Shown here: piece after piece, positions 32,141 to 41,134 of the stretch | How the letters are laid out: every line of letters starts with the position of its first letter | Numbering within the stretch: the stretch's first letter is position 1 | Notes under the pieces: generated by a model | What the model was told of the DNA's origin: nothing | The model's input: only the letters and a program-made list of their open reading frames with translations | The model's database searches: none | Program-made: the position numbers and the translations under genes | DNA from: Nitrospirillum amazonense | GTDB lineage: Bacteria > Pseudomonadota > Alphaproteobacteria > Azospirillales > Azospirillaceae | Direction of reading: 5' to 3' | Length of the DNA: 64,000 nt | Assembly (NCBI RefSeq): GCF_007828045.1 | Contig: NZ_VITN01000005.1 | Coordinates: forward strand, 314,636 to 378,635

Positions 32141-33058
32141 ATGGCTAAGCACAGCCCCCGGCGCCGCGCCTTCGACCGCCTCCTGGGCCACCGGCTGGAG
32201 GCGGTCGCCGCCTACCTGGCCTACGGCCTCCTGGGCTTGCTGCCGCTGGACACGGCCTCCGCCATGGGCGCCTGGGCGGGACGCGTCTTAGGGCCGCGTC
32301 TTCGCACCCACGCCAAGGTGCTGCGCCGCCTGCGGCAGGCCATGCCGGAACTGCCGGAAGAGCGGCGCCGGATCATCGCATGCCAATCTTGGGAGAACCT
32401 GGGCCGCACCCTGGCGGAATACCCCCACATCAAGACCATCGCCCGCGATTGGGACCGCCGGGTGGAAATGGTGGGGGCGGAGCATTTGCGGGCCCTGCGC
32501 GACGATGGCCGGCCCGGCATCTGCGTCACCGCGCATCTGGCCAACTGGGAACTGGCGGGGTTGGCCTGCCAAAAACTGGGTCTGCCCCTGACCATCGTCT
32601 ACCGCGCGCCCAACAACCGCTGGGTCGACCACCTGCTGGCGCGGGCGCGGCGCCCGCTACACGCCCTGCTGGTGCCCAAGGGTCGCGACGCCGCCCGGGG
32701 CATGGTGGCCGCCCTCCGCGGCGGCGGCCATATCGGCGTGCTGCCCGACCAGAAACTGAACGAGGGCATCCCCGTGCCCTTCTTCGGCCGCGACGCCATG
32801 ACCGGCACCTTCACCGCCGACCTGGCCCTGCGCTACGACGCCCCCATCGTGCCCATCCGGGTCACACGGCTGGCTGCGGACCGGGGAGGGGAGCGGCGTT
32901 TCCGCGTCGAGGCCATGGCGCCCCTGGCCCTCAAGAGCAGCGGCGACCGCGCCGCCGATACCCGCGCCGGCATGGGGGCCGTGAACGCCGTGCTGGAGGG
33001 GTGGGTGCGGGCCCATCCCGGCCAATGGATGTGGAGCCACAACCGCTGGCCCGACTAG
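32141..33058 (+). CDS. Lipid A late acyltransferase, LpxL/HtrB family (copy 1)
   Basis: A 305-residue membrane-anchored acyltransferase. The catalytic H-x4-E appears as HLANWE; YRAPNN, LLVPKGRDAARG and LPDQKLNEGIPVPFFG are typical. These enzymes add secondary acyl chains to Kdo-lipid A. Start ATG 32141; GTG 32132 is an alternative and no strong ribosome site is seen. It follows lpxK by 80 nt. A second paralogue follows immediately, sharing about half its residues by eye. Confidence 0.9.
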   Translation: MAKHSPRRRAFDRLLGHRLEAVAAYLAYGLLGLLPLDTASAMGAWAGRVLGPRLRTHAKVLRRLRQAMPELPEERRRIIACQSWENLGRTLAEYPHIKTIARDWDRRVEMVGAEHLRALRDDGRPGICVTAHLANWELAGLACQKLGLPLTIVYRAPNNRWVDHLLARARRPLHALLVPKGRDAARGMVAALRGGGHIGVLPDQKLNEGIPVPFFGRDAMTGTFTADLALRYDAPIVPIRVTRLAADRGGERRFRVEAMAPLALKSSGDRAADTRAGMGAVNAVLEGWVRAHPGQWMWSHNRWPD

Positions 33059-33267
33059 AGCCGAGCGCCGGCTGGACCGAACCGCCCCGCCGCGCTTGAC
33101 CCGTGACAAAAAGCACCCGATAGCTTTAGCCGCCGCCGGTGTTGGGACCCGGCGGCCCCCGCTGTTGTCCGCCTTGGATGTCGTCTTTCTGGGTTCGGAT
33201 AGGGTGCTATCCCCAACCCTTCCAGGACGGCCGGCCCATCGCCATGGGGTCCGGCACGGGAGTTTCC

Positions 33268-34164
33268 ATGGCCGAGCACGGTACCCAGCCCTCCTCCCTG
33301 CGCTACGCCATCGAGGCGGCGGGCATCCGCGCCCTGTTCCGCCTGCTGGGCCTTCTGCCGGCCGACGTGGCATCGGACTTCGGCGGCTGGATCGGGCGCA
33401 CCCTGGGGCCGCGCATCGGCGGCAACGCCAAAGTGCTGCATAACCTGGAACGCGCCATGCCACACCTGGATGCGGCGGAACGCCGGCGCGTGGCCCGCGA
33501 GTCCTGGGACAACCTGTGCCGCACCCTGGCAGAATATCCCCACCTGAAGACCATCTCACGCGAGTGGGAGCAGCGGGTCGAGCTGATGGGGGCGGAGCAT
33601 GTCCGGGGCCTGGTGACCGATGGCAAGCCGGGCGTCATTCTGACCGGCCATTTCGGCAATTGGGAACTGGTGGCCATGACCGTATTCAAATGCGGCACCA
33701 CCATGACCGCCATCTACCGCGCGCCCAACAACCCATCGGTCGACAAGCTGCTGGCCGAGGCGCGGGGCGAACTGGGCACCACCCTGGTGCCCAAAGGCCG
33801 CGCCTCGGCCAAGGGTATCCTGGCGGCCATGCGGGCGGGCGGCATCCTGGGCATCCTGGCCGACCAGAAGCTGAACGAGGGCATCGCCGTGCCCTTCCTG
33901 GGCCATGATGCCATGACCGGCACCATCGCCGGCGACGTGGTGGTGCGCCACGGCGCCGTCGTCGTGCCCATGCGGGTGACGCGCAAGCCCAAGGGCGCCC
34001 GTTTCCGCATCGAGGTCTTTCCGCCCATGGACCTGCCCGCGCCCACGGGCGACCGCCCGACCGACATCCGCGCCATCACCGTGGCGGTGAACCAGCTGCT
34101 GGAGCGGTGGGTGCTGGAAAACCCCGGCCAATGGCTGTGGACCCACCGGAGGTGGCCCAAATAG
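33268..34164 (+). CDS. Lipid A late acyltransferase, LpxL/HtrB family (copy 2)
   Basis: A 298-residue paralogue of the preceding gene with HFGNWE as the catalytic H-x4-E, YRAPNNPSVDKLL, and ADQKLNEGIAVPFLG. Both share TLAEYPH-x-KTI and end in GQW-[ML]-W-[ST]-H-x-RWP. GGGAG lies 5 nt before ATG 33268, which decides the start. A 209-bp gap separates the copies, so it may be transcribed on its own. The pair probably add the two different secondary chains; which does which is unknown. Confidence 0.9.
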   Translation: MAEHGTQPSSLRYAIEAAGIRALFRLLGLLPADVASDFGGWIGRTLGPRIGGNAKVLHNLERAMPHLDAAERRRVARESWDNLCRTLAEYPHLKTISREWEQRVELMGAEHVRGLVTDGKPGVILTGHFGNWELVAMTVFKCGTTMTAIYRAPNNPSVDKLLAEARGELGTTLVPKGRASAKGILAAMRAGGILGILADQKLNEGIAVPFLGHDAMTGTIAGDVVVRHGAVVVPMRVTRKPKGARFRIEVFPPMDLPAPTGDRPTDIRAITVAVNQLLERWVLENPGQWLWTHRRWPK

Positions 34165-34181
34165 GGGGCCCCACCCCCTGC

Positions 34182-35813
34182 TTAGAACAAGCTGCCCTGC
34201 CCGCCCGGTCGCGCGGCCGCGCGCGGCTTGGGCGTCGGGGCCGACTCGCGGGGCGGGGCGGGCGCCGGCGCCCCTTCCCCGTCCAGGGTGGCGCCCACGG
34301 CGCCATCGATGAACTCCACCCGCACGCGGCCGCCGGCGGGGGCATCCGCCGCCTTGGTCACGGGGTGGCCGTCGGCGGTGGTGACCAGGGCGAAGCCACG
34401 GGCCAGCACACCGCGGTAGGACAGCGTTTCCAGCAGCTTGGCCTGGCCTTCCAGGCGGCGGGCGCCATCGGCCACGGCGCGGCCGAAGCTGGCGTCCAGG
34501 CGGCGGCTGAGATCGGCCAGGCGCACGCCGCCCTCCTCCGCCCGGCGCACCAGCGGCTGGGGCGTCAGGCGCTGGGCCAGGGTCTGGGCGCGGGTGGCGC
34601 GGTCGGCCAGCAGACGGGTCAGGCCGCCCGACAGGCCACGGCCGGCGATGTCCAGGCGGGCGTAGGCCAGCCCCAGCACCTGGGCGGGATGGCGCAGGCC
34701 GGCACCCAGCTTGGCCACCTCGGTCCGGTGGCGGCGGATCAGGCCGGTCATGGACAGGGCCAGGCGCTCCCCCCGGTCGTCCAGGCGCTGGGCGCAGCCC
34801 TCCAGCAGGGCGCGGGGATCGCCCAGGCCGCGCGCCAGTCCTTCCACGCGGTTGCGGCGCTCGGCCAGCAGGCGGTTGGCGGTCCCCTCCAGCCGGCGGC
34901 CGCATTCCATGACCTGGGCCATCAGCTCGGCCCGCACCGGCACCGCCATCTCGGCGGCGGCCGTGGGCGTGGGCGCCCGGCGGTCGGAGGCGAAATCGAT
35001 CAGCGTCGTATCGGTCTCATGCCCCACGGCGGAGATCAGCGGAATCTGGCTGGCCGCCGCCGCCCGCACCACGATCTCCTCATTGAAGGGCATGAGGTCT
35101 TCCAGGCTGCCGCCGCCGCGCGCCACGATCAGCAGGTCGGGCCGGGGCACGGGGCCGCCGGGGGCGATGGCGTTGAAGCCCTGGATGGCGCGGGCCACCT
35201 GGGCCGCCGCCTGCTCGCCCTGCACCGCCACCGGCCACAGCAGCACGTGGCGGGGGAAGCGGTCGGCCAGGCGGTGCAGGATGTCGCGGATGACGGCGCC
35301 GGTGGGGGAGGTCACCACGCCGATGACCCTGGGCAGGAAGGGCAGCGGCCGCTTGCGCTGGGCATCGAACAGGCCCTCCGCCGCCAGCCGGCGCTTGCGC
35401 TCCTCCAGCATCTTGAGCAGCGCGCCCTCGCCCGCCAACTCCATGGTCTCGATGATCAGCTGGTATTGCGAGCGGCCGGGATATGTCGTCAGCCGGCCGG
35501 TGCACACCACCTCCATCCCATCTTCCGGCTTCACGGCCAGGCGCATGACCGTGCCCTTCCAGCACACGGCCTCGATCACCGCCTGGTCGTCCTTCAGTCG
35601 CAGATAGAGGTGGCCGGAGGAGACGCGCTTGGGCTGGCTGACCTCGCCCCGCACGCGGACATAGCCAAACGTCTCCTCCACCGTGCGCTTCAGGGCGCGC
35701 GACAGGTCGGAAACGCTGAGCTCGGGCAGGTTGCCGCCGGCGACGGGCGTGGCGCCGGCATAGCCGAGATCGGCGGACGAGGGCGGGGGTGAGTCGGGGA
35801 AGTCTTGAGTCAT
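34182..35813 (-). CDS. xseA: Exodeoxyribonuclease VII large subunit
   Basis: A 543-residue XseA, catalytic subunit of a single-strand exonuclease used in repair. It has an N-terminal OB fold (VRVRGEVSQPKRVSSGHLYL), the catalytic region GVVTSPTGAVIRDI, LIVARGGGSLEDL and SAVGHETDTTLIDFASD, then coiled coils. It is longer than the E. coli protein (456), with a Pro/Ala-rich tail ending in GQGSLF. It is divergent from purD with 60 bp between, and convergent with the acyltransferase. The frame is open far upstream, but the start at 35813 matches the family. Confidence 0.93.
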   Translation of the reverse strand: MTQDFPDSPPPSSADLGYAGATPVAGGNLPELSVSDLSRALKRTVEETFGYVRVRGEVSQPKRVSSGHLYLRLKDDQAVIEAVCWKGTVMRLAVKPEDGMEVVCTGRLTTYPGRSQYQLIIETMELAGEGALLKMLEERKRRLAAEGLFDAQRKRPLPFLPRVIGVVTSPTGAVIRDILHRLADRFPRHVLLWPVAVQGEQAAAQVARAIQGFNAIAPGGPVPRPDLLIVARGGGSLEDLMPFNEEIVVRAAAASQIPLISAVGHETDTTLIDFASDRRAPTPTAAAEMAVPVRAELMAQVMECGRRLEGTANRLLAERRNRVEGLARGLGDPRALLEGCAQRLDDRGERLALSMTGLIRRHRTEVAKLGAGLRHPAQVLGLAYARLDIAGRGLSGGLTRLLADRATRAQTLAQRLTPQPLVRRAEEGGVRLADLSRRLDASFGRAVADGARRLEGQAKLLETLSYRGVLARGFALVTTADGHPVTKAADAPAGGRVRVEFIDGAVGATLDGEGAPAPAPPRESAPTPKPRAAARPGGQGSLF

Positions 35814-35873
35814 GGCGCGGGCATGATACAAGCACCCGCTCAACAGATGGAATCGTGATCGGGGGTAGAGGCG

Positions 35874-37187
35874 ATGAAGATCCTGGTGGTCGGATCCGGC
35901 GGGCGGGAGCATGCGCTGTGCTGGGCCATCTCGGCCTCGCCCCTGTGCGGCACGCTGTGGTGCGCGCCCGGCAACGCCGGCATCCGTGACGTGGCCAGCT
36001 GCGTGGACATCAAGGCCGACGATGTGGACGGCCTGGTGGCCTTCGCCACGGCCAACGCCGTGGATCTGGTGGTGGTGGGGCCGGAGCAGCCGCTGGTGCT
36101 GGGCCTGGTGGATCGCCTGACGGCCACCGGCATCAAGGCCTTCGGCCCCAGCCAGGCGGCGGCCGCCCTGGAAGGCTCCAAGGGCTTCATGAAGGACATC
36201 TGCGCCAAGTACGGCGTGCCCACGGCCGCCTACCAGCGCTTCACCGATGCCGCCGCCGCCAAGGCCTACGCCACCGAGCAGGGCGCGCCCATCGTGGTCA
36301 AGGCCGATGGTCTGGCCGCCGGCAAGGGCGTGGTCATCGCCATGACCCTGGAGGAGGCGCACGCCGCCATCGACGACGCCATGCTGCATGGCCGCTTCGG
36401 TAGCGCCGGCGCCGAGGTGGTGGTCGAGGAATTCATGGACGGCGAGGAGGCCAGCTTCTTCGCGCTCTGCGACGGCACCCACGCCCTGCCCCTGGTGGGC
36501 GCGCAGGACCACAAGCGGGTGTTCGACAACGACCAGGGCCCCAACACCGGCGGCATGGGCGCTTATTCCCCCGCCCCCGTCCTGACGCCCGAGCTGCAGG
36601 ACCGGGTGATGCGTGAGATCGTGGAGCCCACGGTGCGGGGCATGGCGGCGGAGGGCAAGCCCTTCACCGGCGTGCTGTTCGCCGGGCTGATGATCGTTGC
36701 GAGCCCGGAAGGACCGAAGCCCCGCCTGATTGAATTCAACGCCCGCTTCGGCGACCCGGAATGCCAGGTGCTGATGCGCCGCCTGAAGTCCGACATCGTG
36801 CCCTTGCTGCTGGCCACCTGCGACGGGCAGCTGGACCATGTGGACGTGCGCTGGCACGACGACCCCGCCCTGTGTGTGGTGATGGCGGCCCAGGGCTATC
36901 CGGGTGATTATGTGAAGAACACCGTCATCGGGGGGCTGGAGGATGCGGGCAAGGTCGACGGGGTCACCGTCTTCCATGCCGGCACGAAAGCGGCCAAAAC
37001 ACCCGAGGGGGACGACCGTGTGCTGGCCAATGGCGGCCGGGTGTTGGGCGTGACGGCCATCGGGGGAACGGTGGCGCAGGCGCAGGCCCTGGCCTACCAG
37101 GCGGTGGACCGCATCCGCTGGCCGGAGGGCTTCTGCCGCCGGGACATCGGCTGGCGCGCGGTTGAACGGGAACAGAAGCAGGGATAA
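35874..37187 (+). CDS. purD: Phosphoribosylamine-glycine ligase
   Basis: A 437-residue GARS, second step of purine synthesis, joining glycine to phosphoribosylamine with ATP. The N-terminus [15 protein letters not shown], the ATP-grasp segments [11 protein letters not shown] and [20 protein letters not shown], and the metal-site [11 protein letters not shown] are all present. A purine-rich GGGGGTAGAGG precedes the ATG. A hairpin and two T-runs follow the stop. Confidence 0.97.
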   Translation: MKILVVGSGGREHALCWAISASPLCGTLWCAPGNAGIRDVASCVDIKADDVDGLVAFATANAVDLVVVGPEQPLVLGLVDRLTATGIKAFGPSQAAAALEGSKGFMKDICAKYGVPTAAYQRFTDAAAAKAYATEQGAPIVVKADGLAAGKGVVIAMTLEEAHAAIDDAMLHGRFGSAGAEVVVEEFMDGEEASFFALCDGTHALPLVGAQDHKRVFDNDQGPNTGGMGAYSPAPVLTPELQDRVMREIVEPTVRGMAAEGKPFTGVLFAGLMIVASPEGPKPRLIEFNARFGDPECQVLMRRLKSDIVPLLLATCDGQLDHVDVRWHDDPALCVVMAAQGYPGDYVKNTVIGGLEDAGKVDGVTVFHAGTKAAKTPEGDDRVLANGGRVLGVTAIGGTVAQAQALAYQAVDRIRWPEGFCRRDIGWRAVEREQKQG

Positions 37188-37190
37188 GGC

Positions 37191-37221
37191 GGGCACCCCA
37201 AGAGGGGCCCAGCCGTTTTTT
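37191..37221 (+). terminator. Terminator after purD
   Basis: GGGC-A-CCCC (37191-37199) pairs with GGGGCCC (37204-37210) around AAGA, followed after five bases by TTTTTT. Confidence 0.6.
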
Positions 37222-37236
37222 CCCAGCCGTTTTTTC
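37209..37236 (+). repeat. Perfect 14-bp tandem duplication
   Basis: CCAGCCGTTTTTTC is present twice head to tail (37209-37222 and 37223-37236), between purD and the TPR gene. It duplicates the T-tract of the purD terminator and ends 15 bp before the next ATG. Confidence 0.85.
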
Positions 37237-37250
37237 AGGGACACGAGATC

Positions 37251-38174
37251 ATGAATCGCCAGGACCGCCGCCGCCGCATCGCGGAAATCTCCAAGGACGC
37301 CAACGCCGGCGCGCCCTTCGTCAACGACATGCGCGTGGCCGCCGACCTGCATCGCCAGGGCCGGCTGAAGGAGGCGGAGAACGCCTACCGCGCCATCATC
37401 CGCATCTACGCCGCCGTCCCGGAAATCCGCGTCGCCTGGTCCAACCTGGGCGCGGTGCTGCAGGGCCTGGGCAAGCTGGAGGAGGCGGTGACGGCGCTGA
37501 AGAAGGCGCGGTCGCTGAACCCCAACCACCCGCCGCCCTACCAGAACCTGGGCATGGCCCTGCTGGCCCAGGGCAAGGTGGATGAGGCGCTGGAAAGCTT
37601 CCGCCGCGCGGTGGAGCTGAACCCGCAGTTCACCGAGGCCTGGCACGCCCTGGGCGTGGCCTCGGGCCAGAAGAACGACCTGGCCGGGGCCGAGGACGCC
37701 TGGCGCCGCACGCTGGAGCTGGACCCCAACCGGGCCGAGACCAGATTCAACCTGGGCCTGATCCTGCGCAACACCGGCCGGCTGGACGCGGCCGCCGCCG
37801 AGTTCCATGCCTGCGCCACCCTGGACCCGTCCCAGGGCGATGCCCGGCTGGCCCTGGCCGACACCCTGATCGCCATGGGCCGCGCCGAAGAGGCGGCCCA
37901 GATCATCTGGGTGCTGATCCAGACCACGCCGGCGCATCCGGTGCCGCAGCAGTTCTACGCCCGCGCCCTGACGGTCATGGCGCAGATGGGCAACGGCGAT
38001 GCCGCTGCCGACCGTGCCGACCAGTGGGCGGCCGCCTACCCGGACAGCGAGGCCGCGCGGTCGGTGAAGATCGCCTTCGACACCTACCGCGCCGAGAAGG
38101 CCGCCGCCGAAGCCAAGGGTGGGGATGCCCCCCGGGCTGAGGAAACCGCCGCCGAAGAGAAGCCGGAAGCCTAA
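37251..38174 (+). CDS. Tetratricopeptide repeat protein
   Basis: A 307-residue protein of about six TPR units from residue 25 to 230 (for example AWSNLGAVLQGLGKLEEAV and PYQNLGMALLAQGKVDEAL), ending in an Ala/Glu/Lys-rich tail. There is no signal peptide, so it is probably a cytoplasmic scaffold. The N-terminus is very basic (MNRQDRRRRIAE), which may bind nucleic acid or membrane. Partners are unknown. Its stop overlaps the end of the convergent membrane-protein gene. Confidence 0.8.
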   Translation: MNRQDRRRRIAEISKDANAGAPFVNDMRVAADLHRQGRLKEAENAYRAIIRIYAAVPEIRVAWSNLGAVLQGLGKLEEAVTALKKARSLNPNHPPPYQNLGMALLAQGKVDEALESFRRAVELNPQFTEAWHALGVASGQKNDLAGAEDAWRRTLELDPNRAETRFNLGLILRNTGRLDAAAAEFHACATLDPSQGDARLALADTLIAMGRAEEAAQIIWVLIQTTPAHPVPQQFYARALTVMAQMGNGDAAADRADQWAAAYPDSEAARSVKIAFDTYRAEKAAAEAKGGDAPRAEETAAEEKPEA

Positions 38175-38848
38175 GACCCGGTCCGATCCCGCCGCTGCTC
38201 GCGCGACGCCGCCACCCTCAGGCCGAGGGCGCGCGGCGGCGGGCGGCGGTGGGCCTCCTTCCAGCCCACCCAGCATTGGCGGATCAGCCAGCCGGCCAGC
38301 ACGGCCAGCCCCAGCACGGCCGCCACCACGATGCCCCAGACCCACAGGTCGGTGCCGTGCACGATGGTCCGCAGGCCCCTGAACACCCCGGCCTGGCGCC
38401 AGAATATGGCGGCGGTGGCCAGGACGATCAGCAGCGGCCCCAGGAGGGGCAGCAGCGGCGCCAGCAGCAGGCTGGGCGCCTGACCGTACACAATGCGCAA
38501 GGGGTGGCGCACGATGGTCCACTCGCACGACAGCGGCAGCAGCACGGACAAGGCCAGCACCGCCAGGATGGTGGTGGGCAGGAAGGCGTTCACCGCCAAA
38601 GCGGTCTGCCAGCCGGCGGGGACGATGACCAGGCCGATGGCCAGCGCCAGGATGGCCAGCGCCTCCAGCCCCAACAGGGCGAAAGCGCCCCGCACCGTCC
38701 ACAGGATACGCCCCTCCTGGCCCGGCCGCACCCGCAGCACCCGCATGCCGGCGTCCTTGTGGAAAGGCGTGTCGCGCACCACCTCGCCCGTCACATCGCC
38801 GCGCAAGGACCAGTAGAAGGCGCCGTAGTCGTCCCGGTAGAGCGGCAT
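38171..38848 (-). CDS. Membrane protein of unknown function, four predicted helices
   Basis: A 225-residue protein with hydrophobic segments around residues 50-78, 86-108, 122-148 and 166-190. The N-terminus has a soluble part with WSLRGDVTGEVVRDTPFHKD and the C-terminus is basic (RRPPPRALGLR). I do not recognise the family. It overlaps the TPR gene tail to tail by 4 nt (38171-38174) and ends in GC-rich codons like its neighbours. Confidence 0.6.
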   Translation of the reverse strand: MPLYRDDYGAFYWSLRGDVTGEVVRDTPFHKDAGMRVLRVRPGQEGRILWTVRGAFALLGLEALAILALAIGLVIVPAGWQTALAVNAFLPTTILAVLALSVLLPLSCEWTIVRHPLRIVYGQAPSLLLAPLLPLLGPLLIVLATAAIFWRQAGVFRGLRTIVHGTDLWVWGIVVAAVLGLAVLAGWLIRQCWVGWKEAHRRPPPRALGLRVAASREQRRDRTGS

Positions 38849-38877
38849 GCGGTTCCCATCCCCTTGCTATGGCGGCG

Positions 38878-39414
38878 TCAGCGTCGTTCCTTGAAGAAAT
38901 CCTGCAGCAGCGCACCCGCCCGCCGTTCCTGCAGCCCGCCATAGGTGTCGGGCGCATGGTGGCAGGTGGGCTGGCTGAAGAAGCGGGGGCCATGCTCCAC
39001 CGCCCCGCCCTTGGGATCGTAGGCCCCGAAATAGACCCGTCGCAGGCGGGCGAAGCTGATGGCGGCGGCGCAGAGAGCGCACGGTTCCAGCGTCACATAG
39101 AGGTCCAGGCCCGGCAGGCGCGGCTGGCCCACCGTGGCACAGGCGGCACGGATGGCCAGCACCTCGGCATGGGCCGTGGGGTCGGCCAACTCCTCCGTCC
39201 GGTTGGAGGCGGCGGCCAGGACGGCACCGGTGGCGGGGTCGACGATGACGGCGCCCACCGGCACCTCCCCCCGCGCGGCGGCGGACGCGGCCTCGGCGAA
39301 GGCGCGCTCCATGGGGGAAAAGTCGGGCTCGATCGCGGGTGGGGACGACAACATGCCCCCAGCCTGGAGCAGGGCCGCGCGCGGCGTCAAGCGGGCGGGC
39401 GGCGCATCTGTCAT
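38878..39414 (-). CDS. tadA: tRNA adenosine(34) deaminase
   Basis: A 178-residue deaminase that converts A34 to inosine in tRNA-Arg(ACG). Zinc site: HAE (His82, Glu84) and PCALC (Cys112, Cys115); GAYDPKGGAVEHG follows. The ATG at 39414 overlaps the stop of the upstream hydrolase (ATGA), which supports this start and translational coupling, although it gives about 25 extra N-terminal residues; ATG at 39354 is possible. The essential tadA thus appears to sit in a TetR-regulated unit. Confidence 0.92.
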   Translation of the reverse strand: MTDAPPARLTPRAALLQAGGMLSSPPAIEPDFSPMERAFAEAASAAARGEVPVGAVIVDPATGAVLAAASNRTEELADPTAHAEVLAIRAACATVGQPRLPGLDLYVTLEPCALCAAAISFARLRRVYFGAYDPKGGAVEHGPRFFSQPTCHHAPDTYGGLQERRAGALLQDFFKERR

Positions 39415-40316
39415 CGGGCGAAAAAATCAACCAACAGGGCCGCCAGCTCCGCCGGCGCCTCCTCCGGCACGTAATGGCCGCAGTCCACCACCTGGGCGCG
39501 GAGGTCGGCCGCGTGGCCGCGCAGGGTATCGGCCAGCATCGTGCCCACGCCCGCCCTGGCACCCACCGCCAGGATGGGCAGCGACAGGCACTTGTCCGCC
39601 CGCGCGCGGGCCCGCGCCAACTCCTCCGACCGGAAAGCCTCGCGGTAATAGGCGAAGGTTGAGCGCAAGGCGCCCGGCAGGGACAGCACCCGCACATACT
39701 CGTCGAGGTCGGCCGGCCCGATGGCCCAGCGCCGCAGGGCCTTGGCATTGAACAGGTGGCTGAGGTAGGCGCGCTCCCGCCCCTGGATCAGCAGTTCCGG
39801 CAGATCGTCCAGGCGGTTGAAGGCGAAGTGCCAGGTGCGTGCGTTGGCCTCATCCGACGGGATGCCGGGCGGTGGCGGGGGCGTGATGCCCGGCAGGGCC
39901 GCGTCCACCAGGGCCAGGCAGCGCACGTCCCCTGGCCAATCGGCGGCATAGGCGTGGCCAATCCAGGTGCCGACATCATGGCCCACCACGTCGAGGGGAC
40001 CCTCCGTCAGAAGGCCCAGCGCGGCGGCCAAGCCGTGCATGTCGGCCGCCGCCGTGCCCAGGTCGTACCCGCCCGCCGGCCGATCCGACTCGCCGAAGCC
40101 GCGGGGATCCACGGCGATGACCCGCCGCCCGGCGTCGGCCAGCAGCGGCATGACATGGCGCCAGGCGTACCAGCTTTGCGGCCAGCCCGGGATCAACAGC
40201 ACCGGCGGCTCCTGCCGGTCCGGCCCACCCTCGACGTAATGCAGGCGCACACCGTTGGCGGTCACCAGGCCGTGTCGGAAGCGTTGCCAGAAGCGGTCGG
40301 CGTTGAAAGGCGGCAT
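39411..40316 (-). CDS. Alpha/beta hydrolase, epoxide hydrolase-like
   Basis: A 301-residue alpha/beta-fold hydrolase. The nucleophile elbow GHDVGTW has aspartate, as in epoxide hydrolases and haloalkane dehalogenases rather than esterases; the oxyanion region is IPGWPQSWYAWR, and the late GHYVPEEAP carries the catalytic histidine. GGAG lies 9 nt before the ATG. A TetR-type operator overlaps its leader (40333-40348), matching one before the upstream tetR gene. The substrate is unknown, probably a xenobiotic or reactive compound. Confidence 0.83.
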   Translation of the reverse strand: MPPFNADRFWQRFRHGLVTANGVRLHYVEGGPDRQEPPVLLIPGWPQSWYAWRHVMPLLADAGRRVIAVDPRGFGESDRPAGGYDLGTAAADMHGLAAALGLLTEGPLDVVGHDVGTWIGHAYAADWPGDVRCLALVDAALPGITPPPPPGIPSDEANARTWHFAFNRLDDLPELLIQGRERAYLSHLFNAKALRRWAIGPADLDEYVRVLSLPGALRSTFAYYREAFRSEELARARARADKCLSLPILAVGARAGVGTMLADTLRGHAADLRAQVVDCGHYVPEEAPAELAALLVDFFAR

Positions 40317-40332
40317 GAGGGTATCTCCTTTT

Positions 40333-40348
40333 GGGAATGATCATTTCC
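40333..40348. promoter_or_regulatory. TetR-type operator before the hydrolase
   Basis: GGGAATGATCATTTCC, 17-32 nt upstream of the hydrolase ATG. It differs from a perfect palindrome by two bases and shares 14 of 16 bases with the site at 41020-41035. Confidence 0.65.
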
Positions 40349-40392
40349 TAATTGACTGAGACGCGACGTCGTTCGGCGATGGTGGGTCACCC

Positions 40393-41007
40393 TTAATCGA
40401 GCAGTTTCAGGGCATTGTCCGCCAAGGGCGCCATTTCCATGCGGTCCCGCCCCGTTTTGCCGACGACGCGCATCCCCTGCAGCACGCACAGCAACAGCCG
40501 GGCGGTTGCCATAGGATCAAGATGCAGGGCGACGGTGCCGTCGGCCTGTCCCTCGGCGACAAAGCCGGCCAGCCGGCCCTCGTTCAGGTGCAGCGCGCCG
40601 GTCACCCGGGCCGCGACCTCCGGATCGGCGGTGGCGAGGTCCACGGCGCCGGCCACCACCAGGCACCCCCGGCGGCCGTCCGCCCCATGACTGCTGTCGG
40701 CATAGAAATCCAAGACTGCCTTGATCTTGGCCCGGCCGGTGGGGGCGCCCTCCAGCACGGCGCGCAACCGTTCGGTCCGCAAGGCCACGTAGCGGTCGAA
40801 GGCGGCCAGGAACAGGCCGCGCTTGTCGGTGAAGGCCTTGTACAGGCTGCCAGCGGTCAGACCCAGGGCCTGGGTCAGGTCGCTGATGGCGGCCCCCTGA
40901 TAACCGCGCTCACTGAACACCGCGATGGCGCGGTCGAGCGCCAGGTCGGTATCGAATTCGCGCGGACGGCCGGGACCGGGACGACGGGGATGGGATGGAG
41001 CGGTCAT
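40393..41007 (-). CDS. TetR-family transcriptional regulator
   Basis: A 204-residue regulator with the N-terminal helix-turn-helix (AISDLTQALGLTAGSLYKAF, residues about 40-60) and a C-terminal ligand domain. It is followed in the same direction by the hydrolase and tadA. The same 16-bp dyad lies before its own start and before the hydrolase, so it very probably represses both and is released by a small ligand. Start ATG 41007 is chosen because a longer reading would run through the operator. Confidence 0.9.
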   Translation of the reverse strand: MTAPSHPRRPGPGRPREFDTDLALDRAIAVFSERGYQGAAISDLTQALGLTAGSLYKAFTDKRGLFLAAFDRYVALRTERLRAVLEGAPTGRAKIKAVLDFYADSSHGADGRRGCLVVAGAVDLATADPEVAARVTGALHLNEGRLAGFVAEGQADGTVALHLDPMATARLLLCVLQGMRVVGKTGRDRMEMAPLADNALKLLD

Positions 41008-41019
41008 GGCGGCATGATA

Positions 41020-41035
41020 GGAAACGATCATTTCC
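41020..41035. promoter_or_regulatory. TetR-type operator before tetR
   Basis: GGAAACGATCATTTCC, 13-28 nt upstream of the tetR ATG and about 100 bp upstream of the divergent pseudouridine synthase gene. It differs by one base from the perfect dyad GGAAATGATCATTTCC. Confidence 0.7.
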
Positions 41036-41134
41036 GAATCAAGCGCAGCCATGCCCCAGACGGGGGCCCCACCGGCTTGGGCCGGCGCCGTCTGCCGCTT
41101 GGCAAGGCGCCTGGGCGCGCATACAGTCCGCCGC

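Noticed and set aside
35814..38993. Minus-strand frame continuing upstream of xseA through purD and the TPR gene, giving 1603 residues in total
   Set aside because: Only the part from 35813 down matches XseA. The rest is antisense to well-supported genes and has no recognisable domain.
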